The translations under genes were made by a program, and so were the position numbers. The notes under the pieces were generated by a model that worked only from the letters and a program-made list of their open reading frames with translations, was not told the origin of the DNA and made no database searches. Positions 33,213 through 43,324 of a stretch of 64,000 bases of DNA are shown in pieces. This DNA is from Isoptericola croceus (GTDB lineage Bacteria > Actinomycetota > Actinomycetes > Actinomycetales > Cellulomonadaceae). Position 1 is the stretch's first letter. Each line of letters opens with the position of its first letter. The stretch is from positions 1-64,000 of the forward strand of contig NZ_JARLLG010000003.1 in the NCBI RefSeq assembly GCF_029382255.1, written 5' to 3'.

Positions 33213-33823
33213 TCGCATCCCTGGCCGGCACGGTCACCCAGGTGGCGCTCGACCGCGCCGTGCTCGACGTGCAGGGCGTGGGCTATCTCGTCCACGCCAC
33301 CCCGGCGACCCTGGCAGGGCTCCGGCCTGGCGAACCTGCGCACCTGCACACGACTCTCGTGGTCCGCGAGGACTCCATGACGGTCTACGGCTTCGCCGAC
33401 GCCGACGAGCGTGAGGTGTTCGAGACCGCCCAGTCCGTCTCGGGCGTCGGCCCCCGCATCGCGCTGGCGATGCTCGCCGTCCTGACCCCGGACGCCCTGC
33501 GCCGCGCCATCGCCGCCGAGGACACGGCCGCGCTGCGCCGCGTACCAGGCGTCGGGGCCAAGAGCGCCCAGCGCATCGTGCTGGAGCTCACCGGCAAGCT
33601 CGGCGCCCCCGGGTCCGACGGCGGCGCGACCCACGTCGCTGCTGCGTTCACCGACGGACGAGGTCAGGTCGTCGAGGCGTTGGTCGGGCTGGGATGGTCG
33701 GCGAAGGTCGCGGAGGACGCCGTGGCCAAGGTCCTCGCCGAGGCCGGTACCGATGTCGTCGCCGAGGCCGACGTACCGGCCACGTTGCGCGCGGCCCTGC
33801 GGCGACTGGGTCCCCGTGGCTGA
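33209..33823 (+). CDS. ruvA: Holliday junction branch migration protein RuvA
   Basis: 204 residues from GTG 33209. N-terminal OB fold ([21 protein letters not shown]), helix-hairpin-helix motifs ([29 protein letters not shown]), and the C-terminal domain III ([20 protein letters not shown]) that contacts RuvB. Overlaps ruvB by eight bases. Confidence 0.95.
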   Translation: MIASLAGTVTQVALDRAVLDVQGVGYLVHATPATLAGLRPGEPAHLHTTLVVREDSMTVYGFADADEREVFETAQSVSGVGPRIALAMLAVLTPDALRRAIAAEDTAALRRVPGVGAKSAQRIVLELTGKLGAPGSDGGATHVAAAFTDGRGQVVEALVGLGWSAKVAEDAVAKVLAEAGTDVVAEADVPATLRAALRRLGPRG

Positions 33824-34919
33824 GGGCGCCATCGACCCCGCCGAGCTCGGAGACCGCCTGGTGGGGTCGGGTGCCGACGAGGTGGAGCGTGCGGCCGAGG
33901 CGGCGTTGCGGCCGAAGAAGCTCGACGAGTTCGTCGGTCAGCAGGTGGTGCGCGACCAGCTCTCGCTCGTGCTCCAGGCCTCTCTCGCCCGCGACGCCAC
34001 TCCCGATCACGTGCTGCTCTCCGGCCCGCCCGGGCTCGGCAAGACGACCCTGGCGATGATCATCGCCGCCGAGCTCAGCACCTCGCTGCGCGTCACGAGC
34101 GGCCCGGCGATCCAGCACGCGGGCGACCTTGCCGCCGTGCTGTCCTCGTTGGAGGAGGGTGAGGTGCTCTTCATCGACGAGATCCACCGCCTGGCCCGCC
34201 CTGCCGAGGAGCTGCTGTACGTCGCGATGGAGGACTTCCGTGTCGACGTCGTCGTCGGCAAGGGGGCAGGGGCGAGCGCGATCCCGCTCGCCCTGCCACC
34301 GTTCACGGTGGTCGGTGCCACGACGCGGTCGGGGTTGCTGCCCGCACCGCTGCGCGACCGGTTCGGCTTCACCGGTCATCTCGACTTCTACGCGGCGGCC
34401 GAGCTGGAGCGCGTGATCCTGCGATCCGCCGGTCTGCTCGGGGTCGACGTCCGCCACGAGGCGGCCCACGAGATCGCCGGCCGGTCGCGGGGCACGCCAC
34501 GGATCGCCAACCGCCTGCTCCGCCGGGTCCGGGACTGGGCGCAGGTGCGCGGCGACGGCACCCTCGACCTGCATGCCGCCCGCTCGGCCCTGGAGGTGTA
34601 CGAGGTCGACCCGATCGGCCTCGACCGCCTCGACCGAGCGGTGCTGGACGCGCTGTGCCGTCGTTTCGGGGGCGGGCCCGTGGGACTGACGACGCTCGCG
34701 ATGACGGTCGGGGAGGAACCCGAGACGGTCGAGACGGTCGCCGAGCCGTACCTCGTGCGAGAAGGACTCGTGGCGCGCACCTCTCGCGGCCGGGTCGCGA
34801 CGGCCGAGGCGTGGGACCACCTGGGCCTGTCGGCTCCCGTCGGGGCGTGGGCGGCCGGAGTGCCTTCCGCGGAACCGGGAACCACTCGGATGTCGCGGAC
34901 GTTGTTCGACGAGGCCTGA
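33816..34919 (+). CDS. ruvB: Holliday junction branch migration ATPase RuvB
   Basis: 367 residues from GTG 33816. Walker [12 protein letters not shown] (residues 70-80), Walker B LFIDEIHR, sensor-1 [10 protein letters not shown], arginine-finger region [14 protein letters not shown], and a C-terminal winged helix ([22 protein letters not shown]). Complete. Drives branch migration. Confidence 0.96.
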   Translation: MAEGAIDPAELGDRLVGSGADEVERAAEAALRPKKLDEFVGQQVVRDQLSLVLQASLARDATPDHVLLSGPPGLGKTTLAMIIAAELSTSLRVTSGPAIQHAGDLAAVLSSLEEGEVLFIDEIHRLARPAEELLYVAMEDFRVDVVVGKGAGASAIPLALPPFTVVGATTRSGLLPAPLRDRFGFTGHLDFYAAAELERVILRSAGLLGVDVRHEAAHEIAGRSRGTPRIANRLLRRVRDWAQVRGDGTLDLHAARSALEVYEVDPIGLDRLDRAVLDALCRRFGGGPVGLTTLAMTVGEEPETVETVAEPYLVREGLVARTSRGRVATAEAWDHLGLSAPVGAWAAGVPSAEPGTTRMSRTLFDEA

Positions 34920-34986
34920 GGTCGCTGCTGGCGCCCTCTAGACTGAACGGATCACCCGCACCCACCGCCGAAGGACTGACATCACC

Positions 34987-35424
34987 GTGGACTTCTCGAT
35001 CATCATCCTCTTCGCCGTGCTGGCGGCGCTCATGTTCTTCATGAGCTCCCGCACACGCAAGCAGCAGAAGCAGCAGGCAGAGTTTCGGGCTGCCCTCGCA
35101 CCCGGCCACGAGGTCATGACCGGGTCCGGGATGGTGGGGACCGTCGTGGAGATCGACGACGAGACCGACACCGTCACGATCGAGTCCACGCCCGGCACGC
35201 AGACGCGCTGGATGCGCGCCGCGATCGCCAAGCGCACCGACACCGTCGTCGAGACCGAGGACGCCGAGGAGAGCGACGCCTCGGAGACCTCCGACGATGC
35301 GGGTAGCATCGCCTCCGCAGACGGTAACGTCGAGGTTCCCGACGACCTCTCCGGACTGGACTCCGCGCAGCGGGAGTACCTGGAGAACAAGCGCCGGGAG
35401 AACGGCGAGACCGAGGACAAGTGA
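34987..35424 (+). CDS. yajC: Preprotein translocase subunit YajC
   Basis: 145 residues from GTG 34987. One transmembrane helix (FSIIILFAVLAALMFFMSS), RTRKQQKQQAEF, then the YajC core (LAPGHEVMTGSGMVGTVVEI). The last 50 residues are very acidic and Ser/Asp-rich, longer than in E. coli YajC. Precedes secD and secF. TAGACT at 34939-34944 is a possible -10. Confidence 0.92.
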   Translation: MDFSIIILFAVLAALMFFMSSRTRKQQKQQAEFRAALAPGHEVMTGSGMVGTVVEIDDETDTVTIESTPGTQTRWMRAAIAKRTDTVVETEDAEESDASETSDDAGSIASADGNVEVPDDLSGLDSAQREYLENKRRENGETEDK

Positions 35425-35505
35425 CCTCTGCGCCGGCCGGGTCCGCCCGGTCGGCGCCATCACGCGTCGGCCACGGCGGCCGCGCGCACACGGGAAGAGA
35501 ACCAA

Positions 35506-37455
35506 GTGGCCAACTCCAGCACGCAGCGATCGCGTCCGGTACGCACGCTCGTGGTCTTCACGATCCTCGCGGTGGTGCTGCCGTTCGCGGCGCTCCTGCT
35601 CGGGACGTACCTCGACCCTCGCAGCGACGAGAACCCCAGCGGTGCCAGCGCTGCGCCCGGGCTCGCGCTCGACCTGCAGGGCGGGACGCAGGTCATCCTG
35701 ACGCCGCGCTCCACCGACGGGTCGGAGATCACCGACGAGACGATCGACGAGTCGATCAACGTCATCCGTCAGCGCATCGACTCCTCCGGCGTGGCCGAGG
35801 CCGAGATCGTCAACCAGGGTGGCAACAACATCGTGGTCGGGATCCCCGGAGAGGTCGGCCAGGAGACGATCGACCTCATCGCTCAGCCCGCGCAGATGCG
35901 ATTCCGCCCGGTGCTGACGTACGACGTGGGTTTCCCCGCGGAGGACCCGGCTGCCGCCGATGACGAGGCAACCGAGGACGAGGCTGCCGACGGTGAAGCC
36001 GCCGAGGAGGAGGCCACTGACGAGGAGGCCACCGAGGAGGAGGCTGAGCCGACGTCGGAGCTCGACGCGCGGATCGCCGAGGAGGCCGCCGAGGTCACGC
36101 CCACCGACCCGTCGGACCTCGCGCAGATCACGCCTGCCGTCCAGGAGAAGTTCGACGCCCTGGACTGCACGGACCCCGCGAACCTCGTCGGAGGTGGCGG
36201 TGACGACCCGAACCTCGTGCTCGTCGCGTGCTCCAACGACGGCAGCATGCTGAAGTACGTCCTCGGTCCGATGGAGGTCGACGGCATCCACGTCGACAAC
36301 GCCAGCTCGGGCCTGGTGCCGGGGCCGAACGGCTCGGTGACCAACGAGTGGGGCGTCTTCATCGAGCTCGACTCCACGGGGACCGCGGAGTTCCGCGAGA
36401 CCACCCAGCGCCTGCAGAGCCTGCAGACCCCGCTCAACCAGTTCGGCATCGTGCTGGACGGCTTGGTCATCTCCGCCCCGTCGCTCGACACCGGCGTCAT
36501 CATCTCCGACGGCCGGCCGATGATCTCGGGGAACTTCACGCGCGACTCGGCCGCCACGCTGGCCAACCAGCTCAGCTTCGGCTCCCTGCCGATCGCGTTC
36601 GAGGTCCAGAGCCAGGAGACGATCTCGGCCACGCTGGGTTCCGAGCAGCTGCGCAACGGCATCATGGCCGGGCTCATCGGTCTCGCGCTCGTCGTGGTCT
36701 ACGCGCTCCTGCAGTACCGGGCGCTCGGTGTGCTGGCGATCTCGACCTTGGTCGTCGCCGGTGCGCTGACCTACCTGGCCATCACCCTGCTCTCCTGGGG
36801 CATCGGCTACCGGCTCTCGCTGGCCGGTGTCGCCGGTCTGATCGTGGCGATCGGTATCACCGCGGACTCGTTCATCGTGTACTTCGAGCGCATCCGTGAC
36901 GAGCTGCGCGACGGCCGGTCGCTCGTCTACGCCGTCGAGCGTGGCTGGCGGCGTGCGCGGCGCACCCTGCTCGCCGCCAAGGCCGTCAACCTCATGTCGG
37001 CCGTCATCCTGTACAACATCGCCGTCGGCGGTGTGCAGGGCTTCGCGTTCACACTCGGGCTCACGACGCTGATCGACCTGCTCGTCGTGTTCTGCTTCAC
37101 GCACCCGATGATGCGCCTGGTCGCCAAGCTGCGGTTCTTCCGTGACGGCCGGCCGATGTCAGGACTCGACCCGACCCGGCTCCAGGTCTCCGGCGTGCGC
37201 TACGTCGGGGCAGGCAGGGTCGCCGGCCCGTCGCAGCCGACCGGTTCGTCCGAGCCGGAGCCGGTGCTCGCCGGCGCTCCCGCGGCACCGAGCGCCTCGG
37301 CGGCCACCGGCGGACGGCGTCTGACGATCGCCGAGCGTCGTGCCGCCGAGCGCCGCGAGGCCGAGGGCTTGCCGGCGGACGGCCCACCGGACGAGCACAG
37401 CGTCTCGGACCGCATCGACGAAGCCGTCACCGGCAAGAACGAGGAGAGCCGCTGA
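35506..37455 (+). CDS. secD: Protein translocase subunit SecD
   Basis: 649 residues from GTG 35506. N-terminal helix, LALDLQGGTQVIL motif, P1 periplasmic domain interrupted by an acidic low-complexity run (about residues 145-185, repeats of EEATDEEATEEE type), then GTAEFRETTQ, five C-terminal membrane helices with GLIVAIGITADSFIVYFERIRDE, and an 80-residue polar tail. Uses proton motive force to aid late secretion with SecF. ATG of secF overlaps its stop. Confidence 0.95.
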   Translation: MANSSTQRSRPVRTLVVFTILAVVLPFAALLLGTYLDPRSDENPSGASAAPGLALDLQGGTQVILTPRSTDGSEITDETIDESINVIRQRIDSSGVAEAEIVNQGGNNIVVGIPGEVGQETIDLIAQPAQMRFRPVLTYDVGFPAEDPAAADDEATEDEAADGEAAEEEATDEEATEEEAEPTSELDARIAEEAAEVTPTDPSDLAQITPAVQEKFDALDCTDPANLVGGGGDDPNLVLVACSNDGSMLKYVLGPMEVDGIHVDNASSGLVPGPNGSVTNEWGVFIELDSTGTAEFRETTQRLQSLQTPLNQFGIVLDGLVISAPSLDTGVIISDGRPMISGNFTRDSAATLANQLSFGSLPIAFEVQSQETISATLGSEQLRNGIMAGLIGLALVVVYALLQYRALGVLAISTLVVAGALTYLAITLLSWGIGYRLSLAGVAGLIVAIGITADSFIVYFERIRDELRDGRSLVYAVERGWRRARRTLLAAKAVNLMSAVILYNIAVGGVQGFAFTLGLTTLIDLLVVFCFTHPMMRLVAKLRFFRDGRPMSGLDPTRLQVSGVRYVGAGRVAGPSQPTGSSEPEPVLAGAPAAPSASAATGGRRLTIAERRAAERREAEGLPADGPPDEHSVSDRIDEAVTGKNEESR

Positions 37456-38555
37456 TGGCCGAGAAGATGAAGTTCGCCCGCTGGAGCAACGACCTGTACA
37501 CCGGTCGGCGCTCGTACCCGATCGTGCAGCGGCGTCGCACGTGGTTCTCCGTCGCCGGTGCCTTCGCTGTCGCCGCGATCCTGATCCTGTCGACCAAGGG
37601 GTTGGTGCTGGGCATCGACTTCCGTGGCGGGACCGAGTTCACGGTCGAGGGCGTCTCGTCGACCGAGCAGTCGCTCGGTGTCGACGCGGTGCAGTCGGTC
37701 ATCCCCCTCGAGGAGCCGCGCGTCGCGATCGTGGGCAGCAACAGCGTCCGTGTCCAGACGACGCACCTGGAGGACAGCGACAGGCTCGCGGTCGAGCAGA
37801 CGCTGGCCGACGGCTACGGCGTCGACGAGGGCCAGGTGACGTCGTCGTTCATCGGCCCGACCTGGGGCCAGGGCGTCTCCGTCCGTGCCCTGTGGGGCGT
37901 CGTGGTGTTCGTGCTGGCGACATGGCTCTTCATGTGGATCTACTTCAGGTCGTGGCGGATGGCGCTGGCCGGCGTCGTCGCGATGATGTCGGACCTGCTC
38001 GTCGCCGCGGGCCTGTACGCCCTGGTCGGCTGGGAGGTCACGGCCTCGACCGTCATCGGCTTCCTGACCATCCTCGGCTTCTCGCTCTACGACAAGATGA
38101 TCGTCTTCGACAAGGTGCGCGAGAACACGCTGCAGGTGCTCGACCAGTCGCGCAACACCTATGCCGAGCGGGCCAACCTGGCCGTGAACCAGACGCTCGT
38201 GCGATCGATCAACACCTCGGTGGTGTCGCTGCTCCCGGTCAGCGGCATCCTGTTCGTGGGTGCGATGCTCCTGGGGGCCGGAACCCTGCGCGACCTGTCG
38301 CTGTCGCTGTTCATCGGCCTGGCGGTGGGCGCACTGTCGTCGATCTTCCTCGGCCCGCCGCTGGACGTGGCGCTGCGCGAGCGTGAGCCGCGGTACCGCG
38401 AGCACACCGATCGCGTCCTCGCCGAGCGTGGTGCCCTGGCCGAGACGGAGGGCAAGGAGGCCGAGCTCGCGGCGGCCGCCGCCGGCCGTGCTCAGCTCAT
38501 CCCGGGTCAGCACCGGGGCAACGCCGCTCAGCCACGCCGCAAGCGTGCGCGGTGA
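37455..38555 (+). CDS. secF: Protein translocase subunit SecF
   Basis: 366 residues; ATG overlaps the secD stop. N-terminal helix, GIDFRGGTEFTVEG motif, a P1 head, then membrane helices with SDLLVAAGLYALVGWEVTASTV and TILGFSLYDKMIVFDKVREN, and LVRSINTSVVSLLPV. The C-terminal tail is Ala/Arg-rich. Partner of SecD. Confidence 0.95.
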   Translation: MAEKMKFARWSNDLYTGRRSYPIVQRRRTWFSVAGAFAVAAILILSTKGLVLGIDFRGGTEFTVEGVSSTEQSLGVDAVQSVIPLEEPRVAIVGSNSVRVQTTHLEDSDRLAVEQTLADGYGVDEGQVTSSFIGPTWGQGVSVRALWGVVVFVLATWLFMWIYFRSWRMALAGVVAMMSDLLVAAGLYALVGWEVTASTVIGFLTILGFSLYDKMIVFDKVRENTLQVLDQSRNTYAERANLAVNQTLVRSINTSVVSLLPVSGILFVGAMLLGAGTLRDLSLSLFIGLAVGALSSIFLGPPLDVALREREPRYREHTDRVLAERGALAETEGKEAELAAAAAGRAQLIPGQHRGNAAQPRRKRAR

Positions 38556-38565
38556 CGGCACCGTC

Positions 38566-39141
38566 TTGACCGACGACATCTCGGTGGTCGCCCTGGCCGG
38601 GCTCGGCCCGGCCAGGGCGGCAGAGGTCCGTGCGCTCATCCACGACGTCCCGGACTACCCTCATCCGCCCGTGGTCTTCCGCGACATCATGCCGCTCCTC
38701 GCGGACGGTGCCGCGCTGGCCGACGTGATCGAGGCCTTCGCCGGCATCGTCGACTCGCACGGCGGCGTCGACGTCGTGGGCGGCATGGAGGCCCGAGGCT
38801 TCCTCCTCGGGGCGCCGCTGGCCGCCCGGCTGGGGGTCGGGTTCCTGCCGTTGCGCAAGGCGGGAAAGCTGCCGCCCCCGGTCGAGCGGGTCGACTACGA
38901 GCTCGAGTACGGCACCGCGTCGATCGAGCTGCGCGCGGGAACACTGCGCCCCGGTGCGCGCGTTCTCCTGGTGGACGACGTCCTGGCCACCGGAGGCACG
39001 GCACATGCCGGGGCTGCCCTCGTCGAGCGGTGCGGCGGCGAGGTCGTGGGGTTGGCGTTCCTCCTCGAGCTCGCCGGTCTGGGTGGGCGCGAGCGGCTCG
39101 CCGGGAGGGCGGTCGACACCCTGCTGCGAGCGGGGTCGTAG
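38566..39141 (+). CDS. apt: Adenine phosphoribosyltransferase
   Basis: 191 residues from TTG 38566 (gives MTDDIS, like homologues); GTG 38545, overlapping secF, is the alternative. [59 protein letters not shown], and PRPP-binding [18 protein letters not shown]. Salvages adenine to AMP. Between secF and relA, as in mycobacteria. Confidence 0.92.
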   Translation: MTDDISVVALAGLGPARAAEVRALIHDVPDYPHPPVVFRDIMPLLADGAALADVIEAFAGIVDSHGGVDVVGGMEARGFLLGAPLAARLGVGFLPLRKAGKLPPPVERVDYELEYGTASIELRAGTLRPGARVLLVDDVLATGGTAHAGAALVERCGGEVVGLAFLLELAGLGGRERLAGRAVDTLLRAGS

Positions 39142-39191
39142 ACTTGCCGTCCCGGACGTCGCCCGCCCGACGCTGGTCGAAGGAGGTGCCC

Positions 39192-41537
39192 GTGAGCGAC
39201 GAGACGCAGGTCAGACGCAACAACGACGCGCCCCGGCCGCCCGGGACCGGGAGTCGTGTGCGCAACCGGCTGGTCCGCCTCGGCGTGCGTGGAGCGCCGG
39301 CGAACACGCCGGCGCTGGAACCGTTGCTCCAGGCCGTGCGCACGAACCATCCCAAGAGCGACCTCGGGGTCCTCGAGCGCGCCTACGCGACCGCGGAGAA
39401 GGCCCACCGCGGTCAGCAGCGCAAGTCCGGCGACCCGTACATCACGCACCCCGTCGCGGTGTCGACGATCCTCGCGGAGCTCGGCTTCGACGGGGCGACG
39501 CTGGCCGCCGCGCTCCTGCACGACACGGTGGAGGACACGGAGTACTCGCTCGACGACCTGAAGGGCGACTTCGGCAGCGAGATCGCGATGCTCGTCGACG
39601 GCGTCACCAAGCTGGACAAGGTGACGTACGGCGATGCCGCGCAGGCCGAGACCGTCCGCAAGATGGTCGTCGCGATGGCCAAGGACATCCGCGTCCTGGT
39701 GATCAAGCTGGCGGACCGTCTGCACAACGCCCGGACCTGGAAGTACGTCTCCGGACCCTCAGCGTCGCGCAAGGCCCGCGAGACGCTCGAGATCTATGCA
39801 CCGCTGGCGCACCGCCTCGGGATGAACACCATCAAGTGGGAGCTGGAGGACCTGTCCTTCCAGACGCTCTACCCGAAGGTGTACGACGAGATCGTGCACC
39901 TGGTCGCCGAGCGCGCCCCGGCCCGCGAGGAGTACCTCGGGGTGGTGCGTGAGCAGATCTCCGCCGATCTCCGGGGGGCCAAGATCCGGGCCACGGTCAC
40001 CGGCCGCCCCAAGCACTACTACTCGATCTACCAGAAGATGATCGTGCGCGGGCACGACTTCGCGGAGATCTACGACCTCGTCGGCACGCGGGTCCTCGTG
40101 GACTCGGTCCGCGACTGCTATGCGGCGCTCGGCGCTCTGCACGCGCGGTGGAACCCGGTCCCCGGCCGGTTCAAGGACTACATCGCGATGCCCAAGTTCA
40201 ACATGTACCAGTCGCTCCACACGACGGTCGTCGGTCCGGGCGGCAAGCCGGTGGAGATCCAGATCCGCACGCACGACATGCACCGGCGGGCCGAGTACGG
40301 CGTCGCGGCCCACTGGAAGTACAAGGAGTCCGCCCGAGCCGCCAAGGACGGGTCGAAGGACCCGCGGTCGAACGACATGGCCTGGTTGCGCCAGCTCGTC
40401 GACTGGCAGCGGGAGACGGCGGACCCGGGGGAGTTCCTCGACTCGTTGCGGTACGAGATCGGTGCCGCCGAGGTCTACGTCTTCACCCCGAAGGGTGAGG
40501 TCATGGCGCTGCCGGCCGGTGCGACACCGGTGGACTTCGCGTACTCGGTCCACACCGAGGTGGGCCACCGCACGATGGGGGCACGCGTCAACGGCCGCCT
40601 CGTACCGCTCGACTCGCCGTTGCAGAACGGTGACGTGGTCGACGTCCTGACGTCGAAGGCGGACACCGCCGGACCGTCGCAGGACTGGCTCGCCTTCGTG
40701 AAGTCGGGTCGGGCGCGCAACAAGATCCGCCAGTGGTTCACCAAGGAGCGCCGCGAGGAGGCGGTCGAGCGCGGCAAGGACGCCATCACCAAGGCGATGC
40801 GCAAGCAGAACCTGCCGATCCAACGGTTGCTGAGCCACGAGACGCTGGTCGGGCTGGCGAACGAGCTGCGCTACGCGGACGTCACGGCTCTCTACGCGGC
40901 GGTCGGCGAGAACCACGTCTCGGCGCAGCACGTGGTCGAGTCGCTGGTGAAGTCGCTCGGTGGCGAGGACGGCACGGCGGAGGACACCGCCGAGGCCGCC
41001 CGGCCAGGACAGCCCACGCGACGCTCCCGCTCGACGGGTGACCCGGGTGTCGCGGTCAAGGGCGTCGAGGACATCTGGGTCAAGCTCGCCAAGTGCTGCA
41101 CCCCGGTGCCGGGCGACGAGATCGTCGGTTTCGTCACCCGCGGTGCCGGTGTCAGCGTGCACCGCTCGGACTGTGCGAACGTGGTCCAGCTGCGCTCCCA
41201 GCCGGAGCGGCTCGTCGAGGTGGACTGGACCACCGGCGCGAACACCATGTTCCTCGTGCAGATCCAGGTGGAGGCGCTCGACCGGTCACGTCTGCTCTCG
41301 GACGTCACGCGTGTGCTGTCCGACCACCACGTCAACATCCTGTCGGCCACCGTCTCGACGTCGACGGACCGGATCGCGATCTCACGCTTCGTCTTCGAGA
41401 TGGCCGAGCCCGCACACCTGCAGCAGGTCCTGGCCGCAGCGCGCAAGATCGACGGCGTCTTCGACGTCTACCGCATTACCGGCACGAAGGCCGCGGACGT
41501 GGGGTCCGACGCGCGAGAGCTGCCCGCGGACGCCTGA
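39192..41537 (+). CDS. relA: Bifunctional (p)ppGpp synthetase/hydrolase RelA/SpoT
   Basis: 781 residues from GTG 39192, five bases after AGGAGG. Hydrolase HD domain with [13 protein letters not shown] and [13 protein letters not shown] intact (so hydrolysis is expected); synthetase with [50 protein letters not shown] domain ([24 protein letters not shown]); zinc-finger-like [18 protein letters not shown]-terminal ACT domain. Controls the stringent response. Confidence 0.96.
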   Translation: MSDETQVRRNNDAPRPPGTGSRVRNRLVRLGVRGAPANTPALEPLLQAVRTNHPKSDLGVLERAYATAEKAHRGQQRKSGDPYITHPVAVSTILAELGFDGATLAAALLHDTVEDTEYSLDDLKGDFGSEIAMLVDGVTKLDKVTYGDAAQAETVRKMVVAMAKDIRVLVIKLADRLHNARTWKYVSGPSASRKARETLEIYAPLAHRLGMNTIKWELEDLSFQTLYPKVYDEIVHLVAERAPAREEYLGVVREQISADLRGAKIRATVTGRPKHYYSIYQKMIVRGHDFAEIYDLVGTRVLVDSVRDCYAALGALHARWNPVPGRFKDYIAMPKFNMYQSLHTTVVGPGGKPVEIQIRTHDMHRRAEYGVAAHWKYKESARAAKDGSKDPRSNDMAWLRQLVDWQRETADPGEFLDSLRYEIGAAEVYVFTPKGEVMALPAGATPVDFAYSVHTEVGHRTMGARVNGRLVPLDSPLQNGDVVDVLTSKADTAGPSQDWLAFVKSGRARNKIRQWFTKERREEAVERGKDAITKAMRKQNLPIQRLLSHETLVGLANELRYADVTALYAAVGENHVSAQHVVESLVKSLGGEDGTAEDTAEAARPGQPTRRSRSTGDPGVAVKGVEDIWVKLAKCCTPVPGDEIVGFVTRGAGVSVHRSDCANVVQLRSQPERLVEVDWTTGANTMFLVQIQVEALDRSRLLSDVTRVLSDHHVNILSATVSTSTDRIAISRFVFEMAEPAHLQQVLAAARKIDGVFDVYRITGTKAADVGSDARELPADA

Positions 41538-41574
41538 GACGCCGTCTGCGCGGGCGCGGCGGCGCAGGCCGACG

Positions 41575-41580
41575 TAGGTT
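41575..41580 (+). promoter_or_regulatory. -10-like TAGGTT, leaderless spacing
   Basis: TAGGTT ends seven bases before the ATG of the ligase gene. Confidence 0.45.
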
Positions 41581-41587
41581 CGCTCGC

Positions 41588-42724
41588 ATGAGCCTGCCGA
41601 TCGATCCTCCGGTGCGTCCGATGCTCGCCCGCTCCGTCCCGGACGTCCCCGGCCAACCGTCGACGGGCGCCGGGTGGGTGTACGAACCGAAGTGGGACGG
41701 TTTCCGGGTGATCATCCACCGGGACGGCGACGACGTCGTCCTCGGGTCCCGCACGGGCAAACCGATCGAGCGCTACTTCCCCGAGGTGGTCGACGCGGTG
41801 CGCGCCGAGCTGCCGGAGCGGTGCGTCGTGGACGGTGAGCTGGTGATCGCGATCGAGGGCGAGGGTGCGGGCGCACGGCTCGACTTCGACACGCTGTCGC
41901 AACGCATCCACCCTGCTGACTCCCGTGTGCGGATGCTGTCGGAGGCGGTGCCGGCGCATGTCGTCGTCTTCGACGTGCTCGCCCGGGACGACGACGACCT
42001 GACCGCCCGCCCCCTCGTGGACCGCCTCGAGGAGCTCGACGCCCTCACGCTGGACGGGCCGCGCCTGCACGTCACGCCGCGCACGTCGGACGCCGAGGTG
42101 GCCAGCGAGTGGTTCGCCGCGTTCGAGGGTGCCGGGCTGGACGGCGTCATGGCGAAGTCGGCCGACGGCGCCTACGAGCCGAACAAGCGCGGGTGGCTCA
42201 AGGTCAAGCACGCACGGACGGCGGACGTGGTGCTCGCCGGGATGCGACCGCACAAGACGTCGACGCCGGGACGTCCACTCGTCGGGTCGCTCCTGCTGGG
42301 GCTGTACGACGACGTCGGGGCGCTGCAGCTGGTCGGTGCGGCATCGTCCTTCACGGCGGCGCGGCGCGCCGCGCTGCACGCCGAGCTGTCGTCGCTGGTC
42401 GTCGCACCAGGGTCGGCGGAGGCGGAGGCGCACCCGTGGCTGGCCGCGGACGGAGCGTCCGGCGACCGCCGCCCGGGGGCGCCGTCGCGGTGGAGCAGCG
42501 GCAAGGACTCGTCCTTCGTCGCCCTGCGCCCGGAGCGGGTCCTCGAGGTGGGATACGACCACATGGAGGGCACGCGCTTCCGGCACACCGCCCAGCTCAA
42601 GCGGTGGCGCCCGGACCGGGAACCGGCGTCGTGCACCTTCGACCAGCTCGAGGAGCCGGTCGGCTACGACCTGGCCGCGTTGCTGCCCGGTGCGGGGCGG
42701 TTCCCGGCACCGATGAGTCCGTGA
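41588..42724 (+). CDS. ATP-dependent DNA ligase (LigC-like)
   Basis: 378 residues. Adenylation domain: VYEPKWDGFRVI (Lys nucleophile), GSRTGKPIERYFPE, CVVDGELVI, HVVVFDVLARD, GLDGVMAKSADGAYEPNKRGWLKVK. C-terminal OB domain (VVLAGMRPHKTSTPGRPLVGSLLLGLYDD...). No nuclease or polymerase domain is attached. A LigD-type polymerase domain is encoded nearby at 43325-44404, which suggests end-joining or gap repair; no Ku gene is in the window. Confidence 0.92.
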   Translation: MSLPIDPPVRPMLARSVPDVPGQPSTGAGWVYEPKWDGFRVIIHRDGDDVVLGSRTGKPIERYFPEVVDAVRAELPERCVVDGELVIAIEGEGAGARLDFDTLSQRIHPADSRVRMLSEAVPAHVVVFDVLARDDDDLTARPLVDRLEELDALTLDGPRLHVTPRTSDAEVASEWFAAFEGAGLDGVMAKSADGAYEPNKRGWLKVKHARTADVVLAGMRPHKTSTPGRPLVGSLLLGLYDDVGALQLVGAASSFTAARRAALHAELSSLVVAPGSAEAEAHPWLAADGASGDRRPGAPSRWSSGKDSSFVALRPERVLEVGYDHMEGTRFRHTAQLKRWRPDREPASCTFDQLEEPVGYDLAALLPGAGRFPAPMSP

Positions 42725-42745
42725 GCCCCGCACGGTCAGCCCACC

Positions 42746-43303
42746 ATGGGAACACTGAGATTCGGGATGATCAGCTGCTCGCTCGACGGCTACGTCAACG
42801 ACCAGGACGGGTCGATCGGCTGGACGGCGCCCAGCGAGGACAGGCACGCGTTCATCAACCGTCGAGTCCGCGACACCCAGGTCTTCGTGATGGGCCGGCG
42901 GATGTACGAGATGCTGCGGGTGTGGGACGACTGGCCACCGGGCCGGGCGGTCGAGGACGAGTTCGCCGCGCTGTGGGCGCAGGCGGACAAGATCGTCTGC
43001 TCCGACACGCTCGGCGGGATCGACGCGCCCCGCACCACGCTCGAACCGCGCCTCACGACGCAACGTCTGGACCGGATCGTCGCGGGGACCGACGGCGTCG
43101 TCGAGGTGTCCGGACCGACGACCGCTGCCGGCGCGCTCCGGGCGGGGAAGGTGGACGAGATCGACCTCTTCGTCCTGCCCCGGGTGACCGGTGGCGGGCA
43201 GCCAGCCCTGCCGGGCGAGATGCAGGCGACCCTCGAGCTGGCCGAGAGCCGGACGTTCAGCGACGGTGCGGTCTACCTGTCCTACCGGCGCCCGGCGTCC
43301 TGA
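42746..43303 (+). CDS. Dihydrofolate reductase/RibD C-terminal family protein
   Basis: 185 residues from ATG 42746. FGMISCSLDGYVNDQDGSIGW, VFVMGRRMYEMLRVW, ADKIVCSDTL, VEVSGPTTAAGALRAGKVDEIDLFVLPRVTGGGQPALP, as in the RibD_C (NADPH-dependent reductase) family. Substrate unknown. Lies between the two ligase-related genes and is convergent with the polymerase gene. Confidence 0.85.
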   Translation: MGTLRFGMISCSLDGYVNDQDGSIGWTAPSEDRHAFINRRVRDTQVFVMGRRMYEMLRVWDDWPPGRAVEDEFAALWAQADKIVCSDTLGGIDAPRTTLEPRLTTQRLDRIVAGTDGVVEVSGPTTAAGALRAGKVDEIDLFVLPRVTGGGQPALPGEMQATLELAESRTFSDGAVYLSYRRPAS

Positions 43304-43324
43304 GCGGTCCGGGAGCCCGATCGG

